Source: Aeromicrobium choanae
GTDB taxonomy: Bacteria > Actinomycetota > Actinomycetes > Propionibacteriales > Nocardioidaceae
DNA length: 64,000 nt
Reading direction: 5' to 3'
NCBI RefSeq assembly: GCF_900167475.1
Contig: NZ_LT796768.1
Span: 2,046,001-2,110,000, forward strand
The translations under genes were made by a program, and so were the position numbers. Shown here piece by piece: positions 1 through 9,143 of this stretch. How positions within the stretch are numbered: the first letter of the stretch is position 1; every line of letters begins with the position of its first letter. The notes below the pieces were generated by a model, which worked only from the letters and a program-made list of their open reading frames with translations, was not told where the DNA came from and made no database searches.

Positions 1-747
1 GCGGCGCAGGGCGGCGTCGGCGTGCAGCAGCAGCGACACCCCCTTGGGCGTGTAGGCGTACTTGTGCAGGTCAACCGAGATGCTGGTGACCCCCGGCACG
101 GCGAAGTCCCACGCGGGAGCGTCCGGGGTCCACGGGAGGATCCAGCCGCCGATGCACGCGTCCACGTGGAACCGCAGGCCGCGCTCGCGGGTGACGGCCG
201 CGAGGTCCTCGACGGGGTCGATCACGCCATGGGCGTACGACGGCGTGGAGGCGGCCACCAGCACCACGCGGTCGCCGAGCCGGTCGATCGTCTCGGTCAT
301 GGCGGCGACGTCGGCGCGATGGCCCGGGCCCACGGGCACGGTCACGAGCTCGACGCCGAAGTAGTGCGCCGCCTTCGCGAACGCGGCGTGGATCGTGGTG
401 GGCACCACCATGGCCGGCCGCTCGACGCCGGCCGCGTCACGGGCGGTCTGCACGGCCAGCAGGATCGACTCGGTGCCACCCGACGTGACGGTGCCGACCA
501 CCTCGTCGCCGCCGTGCAGCGCCGATCGGGCGAATCCGACGAGGTCGGACTCCATCGACAGCAGGCTCGGGAACGCGGTGGGGTCGAGGCCGTTCGTGGC
601 GGCGTACATCGCGATCGCCTGCCGGGCCACCTCGTCGGCCTCCTCGAGGCCCGAGTCGTACACGTAGGCCAGGGTCCGGCCGCCGTGCGTGGGGAGGTCC
701 CCCTGCCGGCGAGCGGCGAGCTCGGCCAGGATCTGGTCAGGTGACAT
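1..747 (-). CDS. PLP-dependent decarboxylase / sphingosine-phosphate-lyase-like protein, C-terminus cut by window edge
   Basis: Group II PLP decarboxylase fold (glutamate decarboxylase / sphingosine-1-phosphate lyase superfamily). The first 249 residues are present and the reading frame is open to base 1. Visible marks are TSGGTES near residue 95 (cofactor phosphate region), HVDACIGG (the Asp that pairs with the pyridine nitrogen) and the Schiff-base lysine in DLHKYAYTPKG (K229). That last motif resembles sphingosine phosphate lyases (HKYGYTPKG type) more than amino-acid decarboxylases. The ATG at 745-747 lies inside the end of the upstream MFS gene (11-nt overlap), so translation is probably coupled. 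The substrate cannot be told; a lipid phosphate or an amino acid are both possible. Confidence 0.8.
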   Translation of the reverse strand, partial: MSPDQILAELAARRQGDLPTHGGRTLAYVYDSGLEEADEVARQAIAMYAATNGLDPTAFPSLLSMESDLVGFARSALHGGDEVVGTVTSGGTESILLAVQTARDAAGVERPAMVVPTTIHAAFAKAAHYFGVELVTVPVGPGHRADVAAMTETIDRLGDRVVLVAASTPSYAHGVIDPVEDLAAVTRERGLRFHVDACIGGWILPWTPDAPAWDFAVPGVTSISVDLHKYAYTPKGVSLLLHADAALRR

Positions 748-2050
748 CGAGGCTCCTGAGGCGGTCGTCGAGGCGGTAGCCGCGCAGCAGCACGAGGCTG
801 AGGGCGGCCAGGGCGGCGGGCAGCACCGAGAACCCGAGGGCGATCGCGAGGCGGGCGCTGTCGGGCTGGGTCACGGTGACGTCGCCGGTGGAGGACACGT
901 AGCCGCCCGCGGTGAGCACGAGCGCGAAGATCCCCGGCCCGAGGGCCAGCCCCAGCGTCTCGCCCGCGGTCCACACGCCCGTGAAGACGCCGATGCGGTT
1001 CGAGCCGCTGCGCTGCGCGTCGTCGGCCGCGACGTCGGGCAGCATCGCCATGGGGAACACCTGGGCGCCGGCGTAGCCGATGCCCACGAGGGCGGCCGCG
1101 ACGTAGGTCAGGCCCGTCCACCCGGCATGGGCCGTCAGCAGGGCGGCCATGCCGACCACGAGGAACCCGGTGGCCAGTCCGTACCCCGACCGCTTGCCCC
1201 GCGTGGCCGCATACCGCTCCCACAGCGGCGTCACCAGCAGCGCCGGTCCGACGAAGGCCACGAAGAGGAATGTGTTGGCGGCGGCGCTGTCGAGCAGGTC
1301 GTCGGCGACGTAGGCCACGCCGGCGAGCACCGTGCCGATGGCCGCGGCCTGCACGACGAAGGTCAGCAGGACCGCGCGGAAGTCGGGGTTCGCAGCCACG
1401 AGCCGCAGCTGGTCGGCGAAGGTGCCGGCGGCGGTCTCGGTGGGGTGCTCGGGTGCGCCGCGGGTGCCCCACCACGACCCGAGCACGCCGAGCGCGATGA
1501 GCACCGCGACGTAGACGCCCATCGCGGCGTGACCGAGCTGGTCGGCCACGATCGGCGCGGTGGCGCCCGACAGCAGGATCGTCAGCGCCAGCACCACCAC
1601 GCGCCACGTCATGAGCCGCGTGCGCTCGGCGTAGTCCAGGGTCAGCTCGGCCGGCATCGCGACGTACGGCACCTGGAAGAACGCGTAGGCGCTCGCGCAG
1701 CCCAGGAAGGCCACGGCCACCCACGCGGCGGCGAGCGCGCTCGGCTCGGAGGGCCCGGCGAACATCACGGCGAAGAGCACCGCGAGCGTGAGGCCGGCGC
1801 GGACGAGGAACGGCCGGCGGCGACCCGCGGGATGGGTCGAGCGGTCGCTGATGCGCCCCGCGATCGGGTTGAGGACCACGTCCCAGGCCTTCGGGGCGAA
1901 GACCAGGACACCGGCCAGTGCCGCGCCGATGCCGATCTCGTCGGTCAGGTAGGGCAGCAGCAGCAGCCCGGGAACGGTGCCGAAGGTCCCGGTCGCGACA
2001 CTGCCGAGCGCGTACCCGCGGCGGACCCGGGCGGGAAGCTCAGCCGTCAC
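737..2050 (-). CDS. MFS transporter, GPH (glycoside-pentoside-hexuronide) / MFS_2 type
   Basis: 437-aa integral membrane protein with about 12 hydrophobic segments. The N-terminal half has the cation-symporter (MelB-like) signature: WDVVLNPIAGRISDRST followed by GRRRPFL in the 2-3 loop. It is probably a proton- or sodium-coupled symporter for a sugar or a lipid-like solute. Its first codons overlap the end of otsA by 11 nt, and its end overlaps the PLP decarboxylase start by 11 nt, so the three genes form one translationally coupled operon. Some relatives of this family in animals move lysophospholipids, so with the lyase-like neighbour a phosphorylated lipid is possible, but this is speculation. 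Confidence 0.85.
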   Translation of the reverse strand: MTAELPARVRRGYALGSVATGTFGTVPGLLLLPYLTDEIGIGAALAGVLVFAPKAWDVVLNPIAGRISDRSTHPAGRRRPFLVRAGLTLAVLFAVMFAGPSEPSALAAAWVAVAFLGCASAYAFFQVPYVAMPAELTLDYAERTRLMTWRVVVLALTILLSGATAPIVADQLGHAAMGVYVAVLIALGVLGSWWGTRGAPEHPTETAAGTFADQLRLVAANPDFRAVLLTFVVQAAAIGTVLAGVAYVADDLLDSAAANTFLFVAFVGPALLVTPLWERYAATRGKRSGYGLATGFLVVGMAALLTAHAGWTGLTYVAAALVGIGYAGAQVFPMAMLPDVAADDAQRSGSNRIGVFTGVWTAGETLGLALGPGIFALVLTAGGYVSSTGDVTVTQPDSARLAIALGFSVLPAALAALSLVLLRGYRLDDRLRSLDVT

Positions 2051-3464
2051 CGTCGGACGGCCCGATGTCGCGCACGGCCGCGAGCTCGGCCAGGAAGGTG
2101 TTGGCCCAGCGCTCGATGTCGTTCTCCATCACCTGCTTGCGCAGGGCGCGCATCCGCTTGCGCAGGTCGACGGGATTGGCCCGCATCGCCCCCAGCAGCG
2201 CGTCCTTCATGCCGTTGATGTCGTGCGGGTTGACCTGGAAGGCCTGCTTGAGCTCGCCCGCGGCGCCGGCGAACTCGCTGAGCACGAGCGCGCCGCGGTC
2301 GTCCCAGCGGGTGGCGATGTACTCCTTGGCTACGAGGTTCATGCCGTCGCGCAGGGGAGTGACGACCATGACGTCGGCGGCGCGGTACATCGCGGCCATC
2401 TCCTCGCGCGGGAACGACGCGTGCAGGTACTGCACCGGCTGCTGGCCGATGCGCCCCATGTCGCCGTTGATCCGCCCGACGAGGCGGTTGATGTCGTCGC
2501 GCAGGACGCGGTACTGGTGCACGCGCTCGCGCGACGGGGTGGCCACCTGGACGAAGACGGCGTCGTCCACGTCGATGACGCCGTCGCTGACCAGCTCGCC
2601 GAACGCGCGGAGCCGCTGCGGCAGGCCCTTGGTGTAGTCGAGGCGGTCGATGCCGATGAGCACGTGGCGCGGATTGCCCAGGCTGTCGCGGATCTCCTGA
2701 GCGCGGGCCGTGACCTCGGGGGTGCGCGAGAGCTGCTCGAAGCCGCGCGCGTCGATCGAGATCGGGTAGGCCCGGGCGAGCACCTTGCGGCCGTCGGGCA
2801 GGAACACCGTGTCGCGCACGGTGCGGTGACCCACGCGCTGACGCACGAGGCGGGCGAAGTTCTGCGCACCGCCGGGCATCTGGAAGCCGACGAGGTCGGC
2901 GCCGAGCAGGCCCTCGAGGATCTGGCGCCGCCACGGCAGCTGCTGGAACAGCTCGGTGGGCGGGAAGGGGATGTGGAGGAAGAACCCGATCAGCAGGTCG
3001 GGGCGCAGCTCGCGCAGCATCTGCGGCACCAACTGCAGCTGGTAGTCCTGCACCCACACCACGGCGCCGGGCGCGGCCAGCGTGGCGGCCTTCTCGGCGA
3101 AGCGGCGGTTCACGGTGACGTAGGCGTCCCACCACTCGCGGTGGTACTCGGGCGTGACGACGACGTCGTGGTAGAGCGGCCAGAGCGTGCCGTTGGAGAA
3201 GCCCTCGTAGTACTCCTCGACCTCGGACTCCGACAGCGGCACGGGCACGAGGCGCAGTCCGTCGTGCTCGAACTCCTCGAGGTCCTCCTCGGCGGCGCCG
3301 TGCCAGCCGATCCACGCACCGCCGCGCAGCTTCATCACGGGCTCGAGGGCGGTGACCAGCCCGCCGGGCGACGTGCGCCAGGAGATCGCGCCGTCGGCGT
3401 CGATCAGCCGGTCCACCGGCAGCCGGTTGGCGATCACGAGGAAGTCAGCTTGCTCCGGCGCCAT
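2040..3464 (-). CDS. otsA: Trehalose-6-phosphate synthase (GT20)
   Basis: 474 aa, the usual length for OtsA. It makes trehalose 6-phosphate from UDP- or GDP-glucose and glucose 6-phosphate in the cytoplasm. The N-terminus carries the family motif IANRLPVDR. Further on are GGLVTALEP, the WVQDYQLQLVP motif, FFLHIPFPP, GIDRLDYTKGLPQRL (phosphate and nucleotide binding) and DGMNLVAKEY. A -10-like TAAGGT (complement of 3471-3476) lies 6 nt before the ATG, so the mRNA is probably leaderless. The phosphatase otsB lies on the other strand about 1 kb away, separated by two unrelated genes, so the pathway is not one operon. Confidence 0.97.
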   Translation of the reverse strand: MAPEQADFLVIANRLPVDRLIDADGAISWRTSPGGLVTALEPVMKLRGGAWIGWHGAAEEDLEEFEHDGLRLVPVPLSESEVEEYYEGFSNGTLWPLYHDVVVTPEYHREWWDAYVTVNRRFAEKAATLAAPGAVVWVQDYQLQLVPQMLRELRPDLLIGFFLHIPFPPTELFQQLPWRRQILEGLLGADLVGFQMPGGAQNFARLVRQRVGHRTVRDTVFLPDGRKVLARAYPISIDARGFEQLSRTPEVTARAQEIRDSLGNPRHVLIGIDRLDYTKGLPQRLRAFGELVSDGVIDVDDAVFVQVATPSRERVHQYRVLRDDINRLVGRINGDMGRIGQQPVQYLHASFPREEMAAMYRAADVMVVTPLRDGMNLVAKEYIATRWDDRGALVLSEFAGAAGELKQAFQVNPHDINGMKDALLGAMRANPVDLRKRMRALRKQVMENDIERWANTFLAELAAVRDIGPSDGDG

Positions 3465-3575
3465 GGGGCCACCTTAGGGGAGAACGGGTGCCCTCGCCCC
3501 GGAGTGGGCGTCCGCGCCCGCCGGATTCTGGCAGGGGAATGACAACGGTGTGATTCCGCCGGTACGATCAGGGAC

Positions 3576-3866
3576 ATGGCAGCGGTGGAGAGTCACGACC
3601 AGGTGGTCAGCGCGGGCGCATTGTCCGACCGCGACCGCGAGATGCTCGAGCTCGAACGCCTGTGGTGGAAGTACGCCGGCGCCAAGGAGCAGGCGATCCG
3701 CGACAAGTTCGACATGACCTCGACGCGGTACTACCAGATCCTCAACGCGCTGATCGACTCCGAGGACGCGCTCGCGCACGACCCGCTGCTGGTCAAGCGC
3801 CTGCGCCGCCTCCGCTCGCAGCGCCAGCGTCAGCGCCAGGCGCGACGCACCGGCTCCGACCGCTGA
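3576..3866 (+). CDS. DUF3263 family protein
   Basis: 96-aa basic cytoplasmic protein of the actinobacterial DUF3263 family. The conserved core LSDRDREMLELERLWWKY, followed by GAKEQAIRDKF and TRYYQILNALID, looks like a helix-turn-helix: the helices echo sigma-like or HTH regulators. The tail is Arg/Gln-rich and probably binds nucleic acid. No function is established. A TACGAT hexamer (3563-3568) ends 7 nt before the ATG, which suggests a leaderless transcript. It is divergent from otsA and followed after 1 nt by the LytR_C protein gene. Confidence 0.85.
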   Translation: MAAVESHDQVVSAGALSDRDREMLELERLWWKYAGAKEQAIRDKFDMTSTRYYQILNALIDSEDALAHDPLLVKRLRRLRSQRQRQRQARRTGSDR

Positions 3867-3867
3867 A

Positions 3868-4434
3868 GTGGACCAGCCCCCGCTCGAACCGCGCGACGAC
3901 CGGCGTGACCCCGAACGGCGCGGCCCGGCCTGGACCGTGATCGTGCTGCCCGCGGTGTGGCTCATCCTGGGGGTCGCCGGCGGGTGGGCGATCATCGAGA
4001 CCGTCCGCGACGACGCCGCCCCCGCGCAGTCCGCGAAGCGCACCACGACGGGTCCCACGCCCACCGCGAAGGCCACGGCGAAGAAGACGGCCAAGCCCAA
4101 GCCGAAGAAGTCCGCGACGCCGAAGACCGAGCCCACCACCGAGCCCACCTCCGAGCCGGCGGCGACGCGCTCGATCGGCGTCTCGGTCTACAACCAGGTC
4201 GGGATCGGCGGCCTGGCGGGGCGTGTGGCCGGTCAGGCGCGTGCGGCCGGGTGGACGATCGGGGCGGTCGCCGACTGGCGCGGCAACGTGCCACAGGACA
4301 CGATCTACTACCCGGCGGGCCGTCAGGGCGAGGCGGCGCTGCTCGGCGGCGACCTGGCCATCTCGCGTCTCATGCCCGCCACCGCGGGCATGTCCGGCAC
4401 CAACCTCACGGTCGTGCTGGCCAGCCCCCGCTGA
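3868..4434 (+). CDS. LytR C-terminal domain protein, membrane anchored
   Basis: 188 aa with a GTG start one base after the DUF3263 stop. There is a short charged N-terminus, one transmembrane segment at about residues 23-45, a Lys/Thr/Pro-rich linker (about 55-95) that probably crosses the cell wall, and a C-terminal LytR_C domain (about 98-188, SIGVSVYNQVGIGGLAG onwards). LytR_C domains accompany LytR-CpsA-Psr wall-polymer ligases, but here the catalytic LCP domain is absent. Its role is unknown; a periplasmic accessory of wall assembly is an inference. Confidence 0.8.
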   Translation: MDQPPLEPRDDRRDPERRGPAWTVIVLPAVWLILGVAGGWAIIETVRDDAAPAQSAKRTTTGPTPTAKATAKKTAKPKPKKSATPKTEPTTEPTSEPAATRSIGVSVYNQVGIGGLAGRVAGQARAAGWTIGAVADWRGNVPQDTIYYPAGRQGEAALLGGDLAISRLMPATAGMSGTNLTVVLASPR

Positions 4435-4464
4435 GTCCTCGTGACTCCGCGCCATACTTTCCCC

Positions 4465-5238
4465 ATGACCGAACCGGGGGGCACGCTGCTCGCGCTCGAC
4501 TTCGACGGCACGCTCGCACCGATCGTCGACGACCCCGCATCGGCCTGGATCCATCCCGACTCGCTGGCCGCCCTGCGCCGGCTGGGCCCGGTGCTGCGTG
4601 AGCTGACGATCATCACCGGGCGCCCGGTGGAGCAGGTGCGGCGACTGGGCCGCTTCGAGGACGGGCCGGGGCTCGATCGCATGGTCGTGTGCGGCCAGTA
4701 CGGGGCCGAGCGCTGGGACGCCGCCAGCGGCGAGGTGCGTCGGCCGCACCGCCCGCAGGCCGTCTCCGACCTCGCCGCGCGGCTGCCGCAGTGGCTCGTC
4801 GAGCACGACGCCTCCCGGATCCGGATCGAGGACAAGGGACTGGCGATCGCGCTGCACACCCGCGGCGTCGCGCCGGGCCTGCTGGACGAGCTGCGGCCCC
4901 AGATCGAGGCCCTCGCGGCCGAGGTCGGCCTGCACCTCGAGCCGGGCCGCCAGGTGATCGAGCTGCGCTCCGCCGGCACCGACAAGGGCCAGACCCTACG
5001 GCGCGTGGTCGGCCGCGTCGAGCCTGGCGCCGTGATCTACGCCGGTGACGACCTCGGCGACCTGCCGGCCTTCGAGGAGGGCATCGCCCTGCGCGAGCAG
5101 GGGATGGACGTCACGCTCGTGTGCTCGGCCTCCGACGAGCAGGACGCGCTCGTCGCGCTGGCCGACGTGGTGCTCGACGGCCCCGACGCCGTGGCCGCGT
5201 GGCTCGGCGATCTCGCCGACCGGTTCGCGCCCGCCTGA
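4465..5238 (+). CDS. otsB: Trehalose-6-phosphate phosphatase
   Basis: 257-aa HAD-superfamily phosphatase that converts trehalose 6-phosphate to trehalose. HAD motif I is DFDGTLAPI (two catalytic Asp) close to the N-terminus, motif II is in IITGRPVEQ, and the C-terminal motif is YAGDDLGDLPAF with Mg-binding Asp. The ATG at 4465 was preferred to an upstream in-frame GTG at 4441 because the protein then starts just before motif I and a CATACT hexamer sits 6 nt upstream. With otsA nearby it completes the OtsAB route. Confidence 0.95.
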   Translation: MTEPGGTLLALDFDGTLAPIVDDPASAWIHPDSLAALRRLGPVLRELTIITGRPVEQVRRLGRFEDGPGLDRMVVCGQYGAERWDAASGEVRRPHRPQAVSDLAARLPQWLVEHDASRIRIEDKGLAIALHTRGVAPGLLDELRPQIEALAAEVGLHLEPGRQVIELRSAGTDKGQTLRRVVGRVEPGAVIYAGDDLGDLPAFEEGIALREQGMDVTLVCSASDEQDALVALADVVLDGPDAVAAWLGDLADRFAPA

Positions 5239-5272
5239 GCCTCCGCGTCACCGTCTCGTCATCCGGACGGAG

Positions 5273-5302
5273 TGGACGTATCGTGAGACGGCCACCTAGT
5301 CT
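5273..5302 (+). promoter_or_regulatory. Putative promoter of the riboswitch-thrC operon
   Basis: TGGACG (5273-5278) and TAGTCT (5297-5302) are separated by 18 nt and lie just upstream of the SAM aptamer, whose 5' P1 strand begins about 9 nt after the -10. The start site would fall at the aptamer edge. The -10 matches the TAGNCT type seen before other genes here. Confidence 0.5.
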
Positions 5303-5310
5303 GAAGCCAC

Positions 5311-5417
5311 TCATCCCGAGGGGCAGAGGGACACGGCCCGACGAAGCCCCAGCAACCAGCCGATCACCGGCCAGGTGCTAATTCCGTCCGCGGTCGAACG
5401 TCGACCCGGAGAGATGA
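5311..5417 (+). promoter_or_regulatory. SAM-I (S-box) riboswitch
   Basis: The leader has the S-box core in order: AGAGGGACACGGCCCGACGA, AGCCCCAGCAACC, then GGTGCTAATTCC. Helices that can be drawn: P1 5311-5315 with 5413-5417; P2 5320-5324 with 5346-5350; P3 5359-5362 with 5368-5371 (closed by ACC/GGT outside); P4 5392-5397 with 5401-5406. S-box RNAs bind S-adenosylmethionine and switch methionine and sulfur genes off. No U-tract terminator follows. The P1 3' strand ends 2 nt before the GGAG ribosome site (5420-5423) of the next gene, so control is probably at translation. Confidence 0.9.
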
Positions 5418-5428
5418 ATGGAGTCTTC

Positions 5429-6694
5429 GTGAGCGTCACGACCCCCGAGACCAGCACCCTCCGCGAGGGTGCCTTCGGCCCCGCCACCGGCCTGAAGTGC
5501 CGCGAGTGCGGCGCCACGCGCGAGCTCGGCCCCCACTACGCCTGTTACGACTGCTTCGGCCCGCTGGAGATCGCCTACGACTTCGGCACGGTCACGCGTG
5601 AGCAGATCGAGGCCGGGCCGGCCAACATCTGGCGCTACAAGGCGCTGCTGCCCGTCCCCGACGACATCGAGAGCAGCCCGAACCTCGAGCCCGGCTTCAC
5701 CCGCCTGCTCGACGCCCGCAACCTCGCCGCCGAGCTCGGCCTGGCGAAGCTGTGGGTCAAGGACGACAGCACCAACCCCACCAACTCCTTCAAGGACCGC
5801 GTCGTGGCCTGCGCGCTGAGCGCGGCGCGCGAGTTCGGCAGCAAGGTCTTCGCCTGCCCCTCCACCGGCAACCTCGCCAACGCGGTCGCCGCGGCCGGCG
5901 CGCGGGCCGGGATCCGCACGGTCGTGTTCATCCCGAGCAACCTCGAGACGCCCAAGCAGGTGAACTCGGCGATCTTCACCGAGAACCTCATCGCGGTCGA
6001 CGGCAACTACGACGACGTCAACAAGCTGGCCAGCGAGATCGCCGGCGAGGAGGACGGCTGGGCCTTCGTCAACGTGAACGTGCGCCCGTTCTACGCCGAG
6101 GGCTCCAAGACGCTCGGGTACGAGATCGCCGAGCAGCTCGGCTGGCGCCTGCCCGACCAGATCGTCATCCCCGTCGCCTCCGGCTCGCAGCTGACCAAGG
6201 TGCACAAGGCGTTCGGCGAGCTCATCGCGCTCGGCCTGGTCGAGGACAAGCCCTACCGCGTGTTCGGCGCGCAGGCCACGGGCTGCAACCCCGTCGCCAC
6301 CGCGTTCAAGGACGGCGTCGACGCGATCCGGCCCGTGCGGCCCGACACGATCGCCAAGTCGCTCGCGATCGGCAATCCGGCCGACGGCATCTACGTGCTC
6401 GACATCGCCCGCTCCACCGGCGGCGGCGTCGAGGAGGTCGACGACGAGCAGATCCGCGAGGGGATCGTGCTGCTGGCCCGCACCGAGGGCATCTTCACCG
6501 AGACGGCGGGCGGCACGACCGTCGCCGTCCTGAAGAAGCTGGTCGAGACCGGCCAGCTCGACCCGGAGCTGGAGACCGTGGTGATCAACACCGGTCACGG
6601 CCTCAAGACGCTCGACGCCGTCTCCGGGTCCGTCGGCGCCCGCGCCACCATCGCCCCCACCTACGACGCCTTCACCGCGGCCGGCATCGCCTGA
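5429..6694 (+). CDS. thrC: Threonine-synthase-like PLP enzyme, possibly an O-phosphohomoserine-dependent homocysteine synthase
   Basis: 421-aa fold-type II PLP enzyme. The N-terminus has four cysteines (C24, C27, C39, C42) in CRECG and CYDCFG, a zinc-ribbon arrangement. PLP lysine K122 lies in NPTNSFKDR, the glycine-rich phosphate loop is ACPSTGNLANA, and a second loop is PVASGSQLT. By family it makes threonine from O-phosphohomoserine. The context argues for another acceptor: a SAM riboswitch precedes it and a sulfur-carrier gene follows within 32 nt. The GTG start at 5429 has GGAG (5420-5423) at good spacing; an in-frame ATG at 5414 falls inside the aptamer P1. The name is kept by homology only; homocysteine synthesis is my inference. 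Confidence 0.85.
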   Translation: MSVTTPETSTLREGAFGPATGLKCRECGATRELGPHYACYDCFGPLEIAYDFGTVTREQIEAGPANIWRYKALLPVPDDIESSPNLEPGFTRLLDARNLAAELGLAKLWVKDDSTNPTNSFKDRVVACALSAAREFGSKVFACPSTGNLANAVAAAGARAGIRTVVFIPSNLETPKQVNSAIFTENLIAVDGNYDDVNKLASEIAGEEDGWAFVNVNVRPFYAEGSKTLGYEIAEQLGWRLPDQIVIPVASGSQLTKVHKAFGELIALGLVEDKPYRVFGAQATGCNPVATAFKDGVDAIRPVRPDTIAKSLAIGNPADGIYVLDIARSTGGGVEEVDDEQIREGIVLLARTEGIFTETAGGTTVAVLKKLVETGQLDPELETVVINTGHGLKTLDAVSGSVGARATIAPTYDAFTAAGIA

Positions 6695-6726
6695 GCCGTC
6701 CGACCGACCCACCCGAGGAGAGCCCC

Positions 6727-7005
6727 ATGGCCGTGTCCGTCCGCATCCCCACGATCCTGCGCAGCTACACGAACGACGAGTCCCAGGTCAGCGCCGAGGG
6801 CGACCGCCTCAGCGACGTGCTGGAGTCGCTCGAGTCGACCTACCCCGGCATCCGCGCGCGGATCGTCGACGAGGACGGCAAGCTGCGCCGCTTCGTGAAC
6901 GTCTACGTGGCGGAGGAGGACGTCCGCTTCGCCGAGGGCCTCGACACCCGCACGCCCGACGGCACCCAGATCTCGGTCATCCCGGCCGTCGCCGGCGGCT
7001 GCTGA
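6727..7005 (+). CDS. MoaD/ThiS-like sulfur carrier protein ending Gly-Gly-Cys
   Basis: 92-aa beta-grasp protein close in pattern to mycobacterial CysO: IPTILRSYT near the start, RFVNVYVAEEDVRF in the middle, and a C-terminus IPAVAGGC. In this family the terminal glycine is adenylated and converted to a thiocarboxylate that donates sulfur. Here one Cys follows the Gly-Gly, so either a protease (a Mec/JAMM type) trims it first or the Cys has a role. The gene has a GAGGAG ribosome site and is co-directional with the upstream PLP enzyme (32-nt gap), so the pair is likely co-transcribed under SAM control. No activating E1 enzyme or protease gene is in this window. Confidence 0.88.
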   Translation: MAVSVRIPTILRSYTNDESQVSAEGDRLSDVLESLESTYPGIRARIVDEDGKLRRFVNVYVAEEDVRFAEGLDTRTPDGTQISVIPAVAGGC

Positions 7006-7051
7006 GTCCCTCCCGAGCAATCCCGCGTAGGAGGATCGGGCCTGCTGCCGA

Positions 7052-7057
7052 TACGCT
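7052..7057 (+). promoter_or_regulatory. Probable -10 of the cold-shock gene
   Basis: TACGCT at 7052-7057 would give a transcript with a leader of about 40 nt. The leader contains a small CGCGG/CCGCG hairpin and an AAGGTGG ribosome site. Leadered transcripts are the exception in this window, and both cold-shock genes have them. Confidence 0.4.
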
Positions 7058-7104
7058 GGCTCTGGTCCGGCCGCGGACCTTTCCGCGCAGAACAAGGTGG
7101 TCTC

Positions 7105-7308
7105 ATGGTGCATGGCACCGTCAAGTGGTTCAACTCCGACAAGGGTTACGGCTTCATCGCCGTCGAGGGCCAGGACGACGTCTTCGTCCACTGGTCCAAG
7201 ATCGCGATCAACGGGTTCAAGACCCTGGAGGACGGCCAGAACGTCGAGCTGGAGATCGTCGACGGCCCCAAGGGACGTGAGGCCGAGAACGTGCAGCCCC
7301 TGCACTAG
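7105..7308 (+). CDS. Cold-shock protein (CspA family)
   Basis: 67-aa single cold-shock domain. Both RNA-binding motifs are present: KGYGFIAV (RNP1) and DVFVHWSKI (RNP2). It begins [10 protein letters not shown], as is typical. It binds single-stranded RNA or DNA and acts as an RNA chaperone. The gene stands alone between the carrier gene and groEL, with its own leader and ribosome site. A block of threonine-synthase-like gene, carrier, csp and groEL2 also exists, as far as I recall, in Streptomyces, which suggests ancient synteny rather than functional coupling. Confidence 0.95.
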   Translation: MVHGTVKWFNSDKGYGFIAVEGQDDVFVHWSKIAINGFKTLEDGQNVELEIVDGPKGREAENVQPLH

Positions 7309-7332
7309 TGCTTCGGGGGACTGGTGCATCGG

Positions 7333-7354
7333 GCGACCTCGGGTGCGGGGTCGC
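7333..7354 (+). terminator. Weak hairpin after csp
   Basis: GCGACC (7333-7338) can pair with GGTCGC (7349-7354), but only TT follows. It may end the csp transcript just before the groEL promoter. Low certainty. Confidence 0.25.
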
Positions 7355-7395
7355 TTGAACGGTGGGGATTAGCACTCGTATAGTGAGAGTGCTAG
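7355..7395 (+). promoter_or_regulatory. groEL promoter with CIRCE operator (HrcA site)
   Basis: The CIRCE inverted repeat TTAGCACTC (7369-7377), 9-nt spacer, GAGTGCTAG (7387-7395) matches the HrcA consensus except for the last base. A strong-looking promoter is interleaved with it: TTGAAC (7355-7360), 18 nt, TATAGT (7379-7384). The -10 thus lies in the CIRCE loop, so HrcA binding should block RNA polymerase until heat stress. Confidence 0.92.
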
Positions 7396-9066
<1,671 letters not shown>

Positions 9067-9078
9067 TTCCCGCTGTTC

Positions 9079-9117
9079 CACGGGACCCCGGCACCTCACA
9101 GGTGCCGGGGTCCCGTG
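9079..9117 (+). terminator. Strong hairpin terminator after groEL
   Basis: A perfect 18-bp stem, 9079-9096 with 9100-9117, and a CAC loop. There is no T-run, as is usual for high-GC actinobacterial terminators. Confidence 0.8.
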
Positions 9118-9143
9118 CGTCCGGGGGTGGGAGGATGTCCGGC

